Origin: Microdochium bolleyi
Lineage: Eukaryota > Ascomycota > Sordariomycetes > Xylariales > Microdochiaceae
Assembly (NCBI GenBank): GCA_001566295.1
Contig: KQ964245.1
Location: 563,524-627,523, forward strand
Length of the DNA stretch: 64,000 nucleotides
Direction: 5' to 3'
The position numbers were made by a program, and so were the translations under genes. Within the stretch, counting starts at the first letter, position 1. The number at the start of each line of letters is the position of its first letter. Below are positions 1 through 10,743 of this stretch, piece after piece. The notes under the pieces were generated by a model, which was not told where the DNA came from, made no database searches, and was given only the letters and a program-made list of their open reading frames with translations.

Positions 1-2534
1 GCAGTCTTGGGATGGAAGAGGAAAGGTTCCGGGCTTGCAAGTTGTTATCAGCCCACCCCAGACGCCAGGTGGAACATCCTCACAGCCACGGGGTCCCAGG
101 CCACAGGCGAGGACAGGGTCCAAGCTGTTCCTGGCCATTGTTCACGAGCCTGCGTGCCATCGGGTCCAACTGCCAAGGTTCCGCTGAACTCTAATGTGAT
201 GGCGAAGTCGACGACTGCGGCCGCCAAGAGTCCAAGACCAATGGCTGCCGCTAACAGCGTGCGGCACAGCACAGCTCAGGATCGCCAGCTGGCCCGCCCG
301 CACCCTGGAATCGGCTAATTCTCGAGGCCACGGCAGGGCTTGCCTCCGAGTGGCAGGTCTGTTGACTCGCGTGGGGCCAGGGATCTGCCCCGGGGGCTGC
401 AGGATATGCAAGACTTGGTGGCTCCCAACTGCCTGGCGGACATCACCGCCGGGCTAGTGATCTGCAGCCAGCGACCGATGCGCACAAGTGGTGTGTCGCC
501 AAGGCAGGCTGCGGGCTTCTCTGCGTCCTTTCACACGGTCGTCAGCAGGTGGCTTGCTCGGATGCTTCGCCAGAGCGCCCCTGACCAGATGGCCGACAAG
601 GTCCGGGCCACGGTTCTCCCGCTGTCCATGACTCGCCCGACGTGGTATGTTTGGCGGAACTCCGAGTGATGGATGCCCGTGTTGTCGGTACCAGATCGGC
701 CAGGGTTACCCCGGCAGGCTCGCAGGCTCACCCTCTCTACAACTTGCTCCGGCCTGGCCAGCTCCTGTAGCCTACAGCTCCCGCTTTGGGCCCCGCGATA
801 GGCTTACCACATCCGGCTCATATGGGCGGCGTCTGAGCGAGCGCCTCGGGGTTCTTATCGATACTTGTTGCGGGTAGGGGACCTGGAGGATGGTGTTCGT
901 CCGAAGTAGAGTAGTGTTAAGTGACGCCGCTAGCGGGTATCCTGGGCATGCCGCGTCTTTCGCGACTGGACAGCTGCTGGCAGACAATGCAAAAAGCACA
1001 AGGTCAGGCGCTGTGCCATGGGGACGCATTTGAACCCTGCACAACAGCATCGGACAGAACGCAGTTCAGAGCATGGGATCTTGGTTTCCCCGGCCGAATG
1101 CTGCTCGTCTATGACATAGTTCCACACTTGGAGTCGCCAACATCGTCGTTCCTGGTTCCTGGAGACAATCTCCACATCACGGCTCCGCTGTACATAGATG
1201 TGCCAGGATTCTCCCCTGGTCTGCTGTGCAGTCTGAAGCTACTTCCACGATGATCCCATGCCACAAAGGACATTTTGCTCCCCTAAGTTGGCCCTTGCCC
1301 CTGTCACAGGCTGCTGACTAGAGTGGATCATCTCTGCGCAGGGTCTAAATTAGCCTCTGAGGTCTGGTGTGGCTTAGGGCTGATCAATATTGCGGCTCTG
1401 TTGGAGGCTACTTGCACCACCATGCCACCAACGTGAGAACAGAGAATCGAGCTCGCATCTTTTGGAGGTAAAAGGAGGGTTTGGGCGCTGCAGAGCAACT
1501 GACCAACAGGCTCAGGTTGACCTGTGGGTTGTCCATCTGCCGTGTGACGGCAGGGGCCTGGAAAGATGCCATGACTTCTCTGCCATGCCGCCTGTGTTCG
1601 ACTTGCCCCTGACGCTCGTACTCCCCCCATCGCATTGGCCTCGAGTTGCCACCAATGAGCTCTACCACGTGCGCAAGCGGAGTTCGTCAGATCTCAGACA
1701 TGCACGTCGAAAAAGTATCAGATTCTGCACCGATCTGAGCCTGCCATTGTCCGAGAAGTTATCTCTTTTCCCCAGCAACCTTGCAGCCTTTCCCTTGTCT
1801 CGTGTGGACCACGGACCCCCACGGAGCTGCAAGCACAAGGGGTCAGAACGTGTACGGAACGAGGAACGTGTCGGCAATCCCGATTTCCCTACGCATCATG
1901 TATCAATCCAGAATTCGCAGGCTCCAGGTCTTGATTGATGTCGGGGGCCCGCACCATTGCCTTATCGCTCACAGCCACCTCCTGTCGTGTCTCTGCGTAA
2001 GGCATAGTCAGTTCCATCCAGACCAAAGTCTCCAGGCAGTGCAACGCCTCAGAGCCAGCCGGCCGTCCGACCACTATTGCTCGACTTTGTTCCGGAATGG
2101 GTTTTCAACCTTCATCCGGCACCCGTCGTCTAATGTCTAGCTCTGGCATTGAGAAAAGAATGGCATCTTTATTGTTGCTGTGCCGCAACTGTCCCGTCCC
2201 ACCCCCCTTGATCAAGCAATATGCGACCGTGTCCGAGTGCCGAAGCCCCACGGCCAAGACTTTCAGATTAGTCCTCTGTGTCCCCAAGGATTTAGCACGA
2301 ACGCGAATACACGACAGTGGAGGAACCCACTTCTGGTAAGGCACAGGTGATTGGCCCTGGATAACAGAAGCGGCCTCATATTGTGATAGGCGGAGCAGCC
2401 AGTACGGTCATTGAATTCGATTGCATCGCCGAGGAAGGAAGAAAGTTTGAGGCTGCCAAGTCAATACTCTCGGTATGTTCCCTAAGAACAAGAAGGACAC
2501 GAACACTTCCAGCCACCACAATCCTAGTGATGGC
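1..2534. other. No recognisable gene
   Basis: Only short open frames of no recognisable family occur on either strand. None shows a protein motif together with plausible splice sites. Intergenic or strongly decayed DNA. Confidence 0.5.
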
Positions 2535-3242
2535 CTAAAATACCAACCATGCGATACCAAATGGAATGGTGGGGGCTTTCATAGATTTGTCCTTGTAGTA
2601 CTGAACAGAAATCATGTAGTCGCCTTGCTTAACATCTGCACAGTAGATCTGCTGAACGTTGTTGTAAGGGTCTGCATATTGATCCGCGCGCTTGGCCAGG
2701 TCGGCCGCATCGTTTGCGCTCTTCCACCCTTGGCGGTTGCCAAACCAGCCTCGACCTGTGGCCGTCTCAGTCAAGTTCAGGTACACGAGACACAACAGAT
2801 CTGCGTGGCCGTAGTCGGCATGGCAAAGCGTGATCTTGACAGTCCGTCTTGTACTATCATCGACCAGGCACCCGGGTGTTGTGCGGGGCGCAGGAACAGC
2901 AACCGTCCAGCTACATGGAGCGTCGGTAAGGTTCATAGTGCCCCGATTGTACCCAGCGATGTCGTCAGTTCCGCCGGCCCCATCGAGAGGAGCGGCCAGA
3001 TGCCGCAGAGATCCCAACATGTTGACACGGCCGAAGCCTGAGCGTCGACGTGTTCCCGTCACGAATTGCGGATCGGTGCCTGCGGGTTCGACGATGGTCA
3101 CGGCGCCATTGATGAGCAACGCCATGAGCAGCGTGCCTGGAGGACCCGAGTACGTGTTATCCTTGGTCCACAGAGCCTGGTTGAGTACTACTGCGCATCC
3201 TGCGACGAGGGGGGTTGCCCCGGGTCCTGGAAGGACAACCAC
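2535..3242 (-). pseudogene. Subtilase (S8 family) C-terminal remnant
   Basis: An open frame of 235 codons reads like the part of an S8 serine peptidase from the catalytic serine to the end. It has ATPLVAGCAVVL (the helix after the nucleophile), then MALLINGAV, then FGRVN, the usual order in this family. A beta-rich C-terminal domain follows, with KITLCHADY, YNNVQQI and FGIAW, as in KP-43-like subtilases. The expected GTSMATP motif reads GPGATP, one residue short and without the serine. No exon carrying the catalytic Asp or His is visible upstream to about 3700. The gene is therefore 5'-truncated and has lost its nucleophile. The open frame is still long, so the decay looks recent. An unseen exon structure restoring the serine cannot be fully excluded. 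Confidence 0.6.
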
Positions 3243-3689
3243 ATCTGCCAGAGCCCAACCAGCCGGCGGTTATGCCAGACGAGTGGAGAACCACCAAGGA
3301 GCCCAACGACAACCAGAGCCTCCACATGGTCGAGATCGAGTCCGACTTGGCGGCGAGCAAGGAGTACGGCGACCGCGACTTCAGCGTCGTCTGCGAGGCC
3401 CTCGACGCTCTCGCGGGGATCCGACGTCAAGGCTAAGTTGTGATTTTTTTTTGCTCTCTTTCTAATTTGACGACATTTGCGGAGTCATTTCCGTGTCGTT
3501 GTGGTGTATTTGGCAAGAAAGAAATTTTGGAGAAGAGTCGAAATTGTACGTCGATGGGCGGATACAGGACAAGTCGTCACACATGGTTTCGGAGAGTGTC
3601 TTTCCATCATGCCATAGCTGTCCTTGATGTTTATATCATCGTTTGAGGCAAGAAGTATGTCACTGGTTCAAAGCTCAGCTCTACAACTA
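3243..3689. other. Spacer with an unassigned plus-strand frame
   Basis: A plus-strand frame (about 3215-3436) has an ordinary-looking acidic composition (for example EIESDLAASKEYGDRDF) but no family I recognise. It overlaps the subtilase remnant at its left end. The rest shows nothing. Confidence 0.25.
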
Positions 3690-4705
3690 TGACGAATGGA
3701 CGATTTTGATGCCCCATCTCCCAATCTCTCTCTCTCTCTCTCTCTCCAGATACACATATCCCCCTGCCCCTGGTCGAGAGTGTTCATGGTGGGAAACATG
3801 CCGTAGTCGACTGCGCCGAAGAGCTCGACCCAGGAGTTGAACAGGGTCCCTCCGTCCGCGGCCTGGCCATCCATGACCGTGTCGTCCGATCGTCTTGGCC
3901 CGTATGCCCTGCCGCAGGTTTTGCTCGTGGAAGAAGGAGTAGGGCTGGTTGTGGCAGTAGTGGAAGTACGCATTGATGACGGCCATGAAGACGTCTTGTG
4001 GGATGCCGTAGTCCTCAATAAAGGGTGCGGAGTGCTACAGATCCGAGCTTCTGTCCACTCTCGCTGCCGTTACACCGGATCCTGCTGGGCGGTAATCGCC
4101 TTGCATCGCCGACGCCGGCGCTCCCAGGGCGCGAGACTGGTCGCCGTCCACCAATGCCGCAAGATAGTGCTCGATTCTGCTCCGGGGCCACGATCAGCCA
4201 TGTGCGCGCGACCGGTTCTACTGCAAGGAGGGCAGGTCAAATGAGGACACTTGCTGCAAAACTACCTCGTAACCACGACTCGGAGAAGACTCCAGAGACT
4301 CACCGCTGGAGCCCCGAGCTGAGCTGCTCCAACTTCGCCTCGATGTTTGACACACGTGCGAGTAGGTCGGCGCCGTGGGCATGGCCCAGCGACCGCGGCG
4401 TGTCATTCACAGCCCTGTCAACCGCAGGAGGCTGCTCTGAACACGGGCCGGGTTGGACCGGCGCTGCTGCAGGGCCCAGATCATCTTCTAAGACACGGTG
4501 CTCGTCAAGGCTCACGGAACGATGCGCAGCATGAGGCCGCGGTGGCTCGTCCACATATGTGTATTCTTTCCACCAATGGTCAGCTCCGCATACGCTACTG
4601 TCCATCACGACATGGGAGATGGCACCCACCTGTGCCTAGGCGCTGGCACTGAGCGCAGGCGGGCCGGTTGCCCGTGCATCGGCATTTCTTGCGCCTTGTG
4701 ACCAT
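3690..4705 (-). pseudogene. Zn2Cys6 fungal transcription factor remnant
   Basis: Three pieces of a fungal binuclear-cluster regulator lie in the right order on the minus strand. At 4705-4635 the frame reads RRKKCRCTGNRPACAQCQRLG, the second half of a Zn2Cys6 DNA-binding domain, followed by a GTGGGT donor-like site. At about 4360-4300 is VSNIEAKLEQLSSGL, the coiled-coil linker usually found after the cluster. At about 4022-3900 is VFMAVINAYFHYCHNQPYSFFHE, the start of the fungal-specific regulatory domain. The first zinc-ligand half is missing or out of frame. The third piece shifts frame soon after, and nothing continues past about 3690. The protein would be well under half the usual 600-900 residues, so the gene is broken. 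Confidence 0.6.
3725..3746. repeat. (CT)n microsatellite
   Basis: An uninterrupted CT dinucleotide run of about 22 bases at the 3' end of the regulator remnant. Confidence 0.9.
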
Positions 4706-5327
4706 CGTGACGTCAAGCAGCTAGATCAGCACCAGCGCTTGAGGGGTGAAAGGCAGAGGGAGGGAGGGAGGTGCGGGCGGGGACGTTGCATGTGCAATGC
4801 GCTGCACCGGAAAATAGTCCCCGCCTCTGCTCGCCATCCCTTGCAGCGACACTGACACTGGCCCCCGTCGGGCAGCAAAGTCGGACACCTCGAGTACAAG
4901 CCGTTCAGTGCGGTGGTCCTCGTTGTTGGCGGCGGGAGGGGGGAGGGGATGGACGAGCGTGGATGAGCGAGAGATGACGGATGGACAGCGATGGACGAGT
5001 GGGGGGTCGCCTTCGAGGCCCGATCCGAGACCGGCATGTGGCGCAAAGGCGTCGCCGACGATGTCGAGCTGCAACACTCTCCATCGTTCAACTCGGTCAG
5101 GCACCAGACAGGACGGCGAGCTGAGTGACAGATTCAAGAATCAATCAACCCCCCCCCATCCCATCGACCCATCCATCCCTCCTCTGTGGCTTCTCTCTCC
5201 GCCTGGCCACATCATCGTCTCCTGACAAAAAGCCATCGCCGCCGAGCCAGTCATTCATAGCACCCGCATCCTCTCACCAAGCCTTGGCTCTTGTACCATA
5301 TCCACCGCTCGGAGCAGGCCCAACACA
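4706..5327. other. 5' flank of the cupin gene
   Basis: Contains pyrimidine-rich stretches just before the cupin start (about 5150-5320), as is common in fungal promoters and leaders. No gene is recognised. Confidence 0.4.
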
Positions 5328-5762
5328 ATGGAGACGACGGCCGAGAGCGCGAGGATGCCCATCATCATGCACAAGCCGGCCGTCGCCGCCGTGCAGAGCA
5401 CCTCGTTCGAGGACGCCAGCTTCGGCAATGTAAACTGGCAGACGCTGCTGTCCAGCCCCACGACAAAGAGCGACTCGATGTGCGTCGGCATCGCCGTGTG
5501 CCCCGCCAACGGCAGCCTCGAGCTGCACCAGCACGCCCAGGCAGAGGTCTACTACATCCTCGCCGGCGCCGGCGAGGTTGAGATCGACGGGCAGCGGCAC
5601 CGCGTTACCGAGGGCGCCATGCTCTGGATCCCAGGGGACGCGGTGCACGGCGTCTTCTGCGGGCCCGACGACTCGCTGCGGTGGCTGTATGTCTTCGCCG
5701 AGGGCCAGTTTGACAACATCATCTACCGGTTCCAGGCCAAGCAGGATGCAGAGGCGGCATGA
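5328..5762 (+). CDS. Single-domain cupin protein
   Basis: Intronless gene of 144 residues. Motif 1 is present as GSLELHQHAQAEVYYILAG (residues about 62-80), matching G-x(4-5)-HxH-x3-E-x6-G with both histidines and the glutamate that bind the metal. Motif 2 is GAMLWIPGDAVHGVF (about 95-109), which keeps the third histidine but has Cys instead of the usual final Asn. It is therefore a small RmlC-type beta-barrel that probably binds a divalent metal. There is no signal peptide, so it is likely cytosolic. The first ATG gives METTAESARM and a second in-frame ATG lies nine codons later. The next gene starts about 450 bp downstream on the same strand and is a CoA-transferase-like protein, so a shared pathway is possible. 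The substrate cannot be told from sequence. Cupin lyases, isomerases and dioxygenases all share this fold. Confidence 0.85.
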   Translation: METTAESARMPIIMHKPAVAAVQSTSFEDASFGNVNWQTLLSSPTTKSDSMCVGIAVCPANGSLELHQHAQAEVYYILAGAGEVEIDGQRHRVTEGAMLWIPGDAVHGVFCGPDDSLRWLYVFAEGQFDNIIYRFQAKQDAEAA

Positions 5763-6107
5763 GGAGCATTGTGTAGCGTAGTGTTACCTGGATATAACGA
5801 CGACAGCCGAGCCACACACGGGTTACTTGCCTGCCTCTGTTCCGGTGAGACGCATCCTCGTCTGTCGGCCCACAGTCGATGAAACAACTGCCGTGTGGCG
5901 AAACATGTTATTCGGGGTCCTCCGTGTCCTCGATTTGGTCCTCGGCCGCGACAAGCCCACGCCCGCAGGTCCGGACCGGGCCCACTACCCGTTTGCCCAT
6001 CTCCGCTCCAATTCCTATCCACATCCACAGATGGTTGGGGGGGTTTGGGGCGGCTCGGCTGAAAGTAGTGCTCGTTGATGATGACTGGGCCATACCGCAG
6101 CCGGGCG

Positions 6108-6115
6108 TATATATA
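6108..6115 (+). promoter_or_regulatory. TATA box of the CoA-transferase-like gene
   Basis: TATATATA about 100 bp before the ATG at 6214. The rest of the 5763-6213 spacer shows no gene. Confidence 0.5.
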
Positions 6116-6213
6116 GCACTTCCCAAGCGAAACCCCCCGCATGATCCAGAGCCCGCGTACTCGACAGTCCTTGACCTCCTCATTGCTCACACAATAGACA
6201 CGCCCGTCCAGCC

Positions 6214-8076
6214 ATGACCTCCATCGCTGCGGGTGCGGACGCCTACGGGCCCGGATCATGGGTCGACTCCGACGCTCTCCCCGTCCCTGATGATGCCCGG
6301 CGGCTGCTCAAGATCCTGGCCGGTGCCACGCCGGGGTTCACAAGGGACCCTGCTGCCCTCGACTCGGTCAAGTTCACTGGCAGCCCCGACACCGTTGTCC
6401 CGGGCCCGCTCAAGTCGGCCGTCATTGCCGGCGCGCTCCATGCCATGGCCGGCATCGTTGCCAACGAACTCCTCGAGTGCCGCGACGGTACCGGCGCCTC
6501 ACCCGGCGTGAGCGTTGACACGGACCATGCGGCCGTCTGGCTCGGCAGCGTCGGCATGTCGAAGCGCAACGGCCAGACGGTGCGCGAGATCGCCCAGGAG
6601 GGCAAGCTGGCGTCCATATTCTCCAAGGACCTCGAGAAGGACATTTTCGCGACGCCCCTGCGGCTACGCACGACCGCAAACTACGAGACAAAGGACCCAG
6701 GCGTCTGGTATCAGCTGCATGGGTCGCTGGGCGCGGACCCTGTGCTCCGGGTGATCGGGCTGGACCCGGCGACGCAGTGCGCCAGCAACGACGAGGCGAC
6801 GAGGATCATCGGGGAGCACGTCCGCAAGTTCAGTGCCAACGAGCTCGAGATGATGTTTGTGTCCAAGGGCCTTTGCGGCAGCATCTGCTACATCCCGGCC
6901 GCGTGGGCCGAGACGCGCATGGCCCAGGACCTCGCGCGGCATCCCCTGATCAACTACGCCGAGCAGACGCACGCCGTCCCGACGCCCGCCGTGCCCCTCG
7001 GCCTCTCTCCTTCCGACAAGCGGCCCCTCGCCGGCGTCAAGGTCGTCGAGCTCGTTCGCATCATTGCCGGGCCCGTCATCGGGACGACCTTGGCTGCCTT
7101 TGGTGCCGATGTTATCCGCGTGAACTGCGAGCGGCTCCCCGACTTTAATGTGAGTTTTCCCAGGATGCTGCTGTCAAATTACCCAAACCAGACTCGCTCT
7201 CTTGAGGTCCCCCCCCTCTCCCCACGAGAAACATTCATACACTATCTGGACGGGGCAGAGAACCGCGCTAACACCATCGTTCCGGACCAGTCTTTACAGC
7301 TGACGCTCAACGCGGGCGTGCGGACGGTTGACGCCGATCTTAGCAATCCAGAGGATCTGCAGCGGCTGCGCGCTCTGATCGCCGACGCCGACGTCTTTGT
7401 GCAGGGCTACCGGCCGGGCGTGATTGCGCGCAAGGGCCTCGGGCTGAACAACCTCCTCGAGATGGCGGGCAAGCGGGGCAAGGGCATCGTGTACGTCGAA
7501 GAGGACTGCTACGGACCCGACGGCCCCATGGCGGAGAGGCCAGGCTGGCAGCAGGTCGCCGACGCCGCGTCCGGGTGCTCGTACGTGACGGGCCGCAGCC
7601 TGGGCCACCGCGACGGCACCTGCGTCCTGCCCGCGCTGCCCGTGCCGGACATACTGACGGGACTCATCGGCGCCATCGGCACCATGATGGCCGTTCGCGA
7701 CCGCGCCCGCCGCGGCGGCTCATACCACGTCTTCGCCTCCCTCATGGCCGCCGCCAGCCTCCACCTCAGCCGCGAGGTCGGGCTCTACAGCCCGGCCGTC
7801 GTCCAGCGGTGCACCGACAGGTTCCAGTGGGGACAGACGGGCCCGGACCTGTTCGTGCTCGAGCTGCTCGATGTGGTGCTCCAGGGCTGGAGGCGCGCCA
7901 TGCCCGCCTACTTTGAGGACGGCAGCCCGCACACAACACGCCTCGCGGGCCCCTGGGGCGACTTCGAGGTGCTGAGCCCGGTCGTCAAGCTGGCCGCCGC
8001 CGAGGCCTCCCCGCGGTACACCACTGCACCGGAGCCGAATTGCCTGCGGTCGAGTGATGACATTTCGTGGCTATGA
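6214..8076 (+). CDS. CaiB/BaiF family III CoA-transferase-like protein
   Basis: Two exons, 6214-7149 and about 7291-8076, giving roughly 573 residues. The intron has a GTGAGT donor at 7150 and a CTAAC branch near 7270. The acceptor is at 7290, or possibly 7299. It keeps frame, so retention would also be translatable. The core reads LAGVKVVELVRIIAGPVIGTTLAAFGADVIRV, the family III nucleotide-fold start, followed by LTLNAGVRTVDADL and DVFVQGYRPGVIARKGLG. Fungal members carry a long N-terminal half like this one. Bacterial family III enzymes use an Asp in an RPGYD-like segment to form an acyl-aspartyl intermediate. Here the segment reads RPGWQQVADAASG, so that Asp is absent. The protein may thus be a diverged lyase, racemase or non-catalytic paralogue. 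No targeting signal is evident. It follows the cupin gene on the same strand. Confidence 0.85.
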   Translation: MTSIAAGADAYGPGSWVDSDALPVPDDARRLLKILAGATPGFTRDPAALDSVKFTGSPDTVVPGPLKSAVIAGALHAMAGIVANELLECRDGTGASPGVSVDTDHAAVWLGSVGMSKRNGQTVREIAQEGKLASIFSKDLEKDIFATPLRLRTTANYETKDPGVWYQLHGSLGADPVLRVIGLDPATQCASNDEATRIIGEHVRKFSANELEMMFVSKGLCGSICYIPAAWAETRMAQDLARHPLINYAEQTHAVPTPAVPLGLSPSDKRPLAGVKVVELVRIIAGPVIGTTLAAFGADVIRVNCERLPDFNVSFPRMLLSNYPNQTRSLEVPPLSPRETFIHYLDGAENRANTIVPDQSLQLTLNAGVRTVDADLSNPEDLQRLRALIADADVFVQGYRPGVIARKGLGLNNLLEMAGKRGKGIVYVEEDCYGPDGPMAERPGWQQVADAASGCSYVTGRSLGHRDGTCVLPALPVPDILTGLIGAIGTMMAVRDRARRGGSYHVFASLMAAASLHLSREVGLYSPAVVQRCTDRFQWGQTGPDLFVLELLDVVLQGWRRAMPAYFEDGSPHTTRLAGPWGDFEVLSPVVKLAAAEASPRYTTAPEPNCLRSSDDISWL

Positions 8077-8596
8077 GACGAATGAGCCGGTCAGCCAGCT
8101 GGCCGTACCTTGAGATGGACAGGTAGATGTTTGCTGTGCCTAGATGTAGATGAGCACGACAGCATGATACCAATACAAATTATGACAAATGGACATCACG
8201 GCCGAATGTATTGTGCAGTGCGCAACTGCGGAATACCGTAGTCTTGAGGCAGTGTGTACGCGCCCGGACTGGTGAATAACGAGCAACGCAGTAAGAACCC
8301 TGGCCATCTTTTCCGAGCCCTTGCCGTGAATCTGTGCTTGTAGCCTGTTCCTCAGTCATAAATCGAGTCCAGGAACAGGCCCCGAGGTCTTGTCCAACAG
8401 GACACTTGTAGAGTAACTCCGTTTCATCCAGCATGTCCCCCTTTCTCGCAGCAGAATCGCCCTTCCGTGATCCCACCACCCCTACTTTTGCCCTTGTGTG
8501 ACTTCGTCTCCAGCGAAATGAGCTCCTGTTTGATCATTAAGGCGCGGGGGGCATCTCGTGATCGGCGGCTTGAAGACCAACCGGGTCGCCGGCTGC

Positions 8597-8633
8597 CGGA
8601 CCGTCTCCACCACACCACTGTGGAGACGGTCCG
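8597..8633. repeat. Perfect 14-bp inverted repeat
   Basis: Arms CGGACCGTCTCCAC and GTGGAGACGGTCCG are exact reverse complements separated by 9 bp, giving a stable hairpin. No gene end or transposon body is recognised beside it. Confidence 0.85.
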
Positions 8634-9235
8634 TATCCCCCGGACTCGGGACTTCAGGCACCGCCTCCACACCCAAGCTCGCGAGGGCAGGCGAGACGAG
8701 ACTGTGACCGATCAGGATCATGCTGCGGGGTCCGGTGCGGCATCGGACAACCTACCCGGAGCAATGCTTCCAGTTGTCAGCCCGCTTGCTCGTTCAAGGC
8801 CGGACCCAGATGACGTTGCCGCCGGACGTGTTATTTCTTGTTTTCGGTAGGACTTTGCTATGTGGTCGGCTGAGATAAAATCAACGCGCAAGCCGATCGC
8901 TGTGATACAAAGAAAGACCCCGTCTGACTTGACAAAAGTAGGAGGGAAAAAGCAGAGGGGAAAGCACCAGCTGCAAAGCATCTGAAGCAAGAAACAAGTC
9001 AGAGAACGTCCACAGTTCCTTGCAGACGGACAAGGAGGGTCGCGTCTTCGGCGACATGACAGGGTGTGGGACGTCTTTGACTCCCAAGGGACACAGCTGT
9101 CAACATGGCCTGAGTCAAGAACTTGCTGTTCATCTACGAGCAGAACAAGATCTACCATGTGCAGCTCAACACTATCGGGTCTCGGATGCTGTATGTAATA
9201 TGGTTGACGTGATTCATTAGCCACGGCCGGGGTCC

Positions 9236-9480
9236 CCTCAAGAATCTTAGTACAAAGTGAGTGTAACCTTTCTTATAAGTAACGCTCCTATACTCGATAA
9301 AGTCTTGAACAAGAATTTTAGTAGTAGTGATTGATAGTTATCCATCTAAAGAGAAAAACTCTAAAAGCTAGTCACAAATACTAAAACCTAGTTTGAATAC
9401 TCTAGGGGAGCTCTAAATACGAACTTGTTAGTGCTATAAGTACCGCTATGTACCTTACTTACTCAATATTACAGTTGATC
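9236..9480. other. AT-rich island
   Basis: About 245 bp rich in A, T and TpA steps, sharply different from its GC-rich surroundings. This resembles a repeat-induced-point-mutated remnant. No coding motif remains. Confidence 0.5.
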
Positions 9481-10058
9481 AGTCTACTTCCGCAATGGCT
9501 CTGTGTTGGAGCCGAGAAATAACATAATCAAGTCATTGGTTCGTTACAAGTCTGGATTCGGAACGCAGTAGTCATGTTCAAGTTGGCACTGCATAGTTTA
9601 CCTCGACTCCGTATGCATAGAAATAGCGCCTAGGCACCATCGCGAGCTGGCCCGTACCACCGCGCGCGTGTAGCAGATTGGTGATCAGTGAGGAGACAAC
9701 GGGCTTCTGTTCTAGCGTCAGGTTTGGTCTGTATCGAAGTTGTACGATGGAGGAGGCGCCCCCAGCAAAGCCTGCCGCATAAGATCTTAGGAGACGCCCA
9801 ATTGAACGGGACGAGAGGGCCCACCTCACGATCAAATCGACTTTCGCAGGACTTGCAGTCGACGACAATGACAACCTGGCAGGTAATCAATGGCGGCAGG
9901 CACTGTTATCTTGTCTGCAAGGGCTCATGTCCAGGTTGGGCATAGTTTCGTGTCACCCATGTCCCGCAGCGGAGATTTGGTGCGACAAATAACCACTATC
10001 CCTACATCCTTAACCCTAACCTCCACCTACAACCCTGAGAAAGCGACGATATTGCTAA

Positions 10059-10283
10059 ATGGGCCGTCCCCTTAATGGCGGCCAGAACTTCTGGGAGCCT
10101 AGCGACTCTGGCTCCCTTGTAGTCGACGCCACAGGCCAACTCGCAGGAATCCTGCGGGGAACTGCACCACCCAACCATGATACCATTGTCACAGACATCC
10201 ACGTGGTCTTTGAGTCGATTCGAGCCAGCGTGGGGCTTGGCTCGGGAGTGAAGTTCGATGTGTCCTTCGAGCCACCGAAATAG
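10059..10283 (+). pseudogene. Trypsin-like peptidase C-terminal remnant
   Basis: The 74-codon frame reads FWEPSDSGSLVVDATGQLAGIL, then VTDIHVVFESI. This matches the end of fungal trypsin-fold proteins, where GDSGSxVVD surrounds the nucleophile serine and a TxxxVFxxI segment closes the domain. The glycine before the Asp is replaced by Ser, though the catalytic Ser remains. The His and Asp halves are not recognisable upstream, where frames are broken. The lead-in region is also AT-rich and eroded. It is most likely a truncated, inactive copy. Confidence 0.55.
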
Positions 10284-10743
10284 CAATAGTGGGATTTATG
10301 TCCAGACATGAGTTGTAGCAAGTACCAGTCTTTCCTCCACTGTGCCTACATACAGGTGTATCACTAGGTCTAAATTGGCCGGCATCCACGAACACGATGG
10401 TTAGGGGACCAATCCAACGTCGATTCCATCAGACGCGGTCCCACGGAGCACCTTCAGGAGCACCGAATTGCTTCAGGGCTGGCCAGGAAATGGCAAGTGT
10501 GAGCACCGTACTTTGAACAGGAAGGTCCATCAAGAGAGCGCTTTGGTTAGCTAAGTGCCGTGGTAGACGTTCTGCCGATGAGCATCATGAGACAGCGACA
10601 GCACAACCATAACCATGAGGTGCGATGTTTGGCATTATTTTAGCACAGGATCTAGCTGGATTGCCTTAGGTTGATTATGCACTCCAAGAACAACGCAATT
10701 TGTTGGAGAGCATCATTATTATCTGCTGTCAAGAGAACTCTCG
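10284..10743. other. Intergenic, nothing recognised
   Basis: No gene or motif recognised. It forms the 3' flank of the F-box/ankyrin-like gene. Confidence 0.4.

Larger units (their letters stand above)
8077..10058. other. Gene-poor spacer
   Basis: No convincing gene. It holds the inverted repeat at 8597-8633, the AT-rich island at 9236-9480 and probably unrecognisable 5' parts of the trypsin-like remnant that follows. Confidence 0.5.

Noticed and set aside
10008..10024. CCCTAA telomere-like repeat
   Set aside because: Fewer than two full units, so chance is sufficient.
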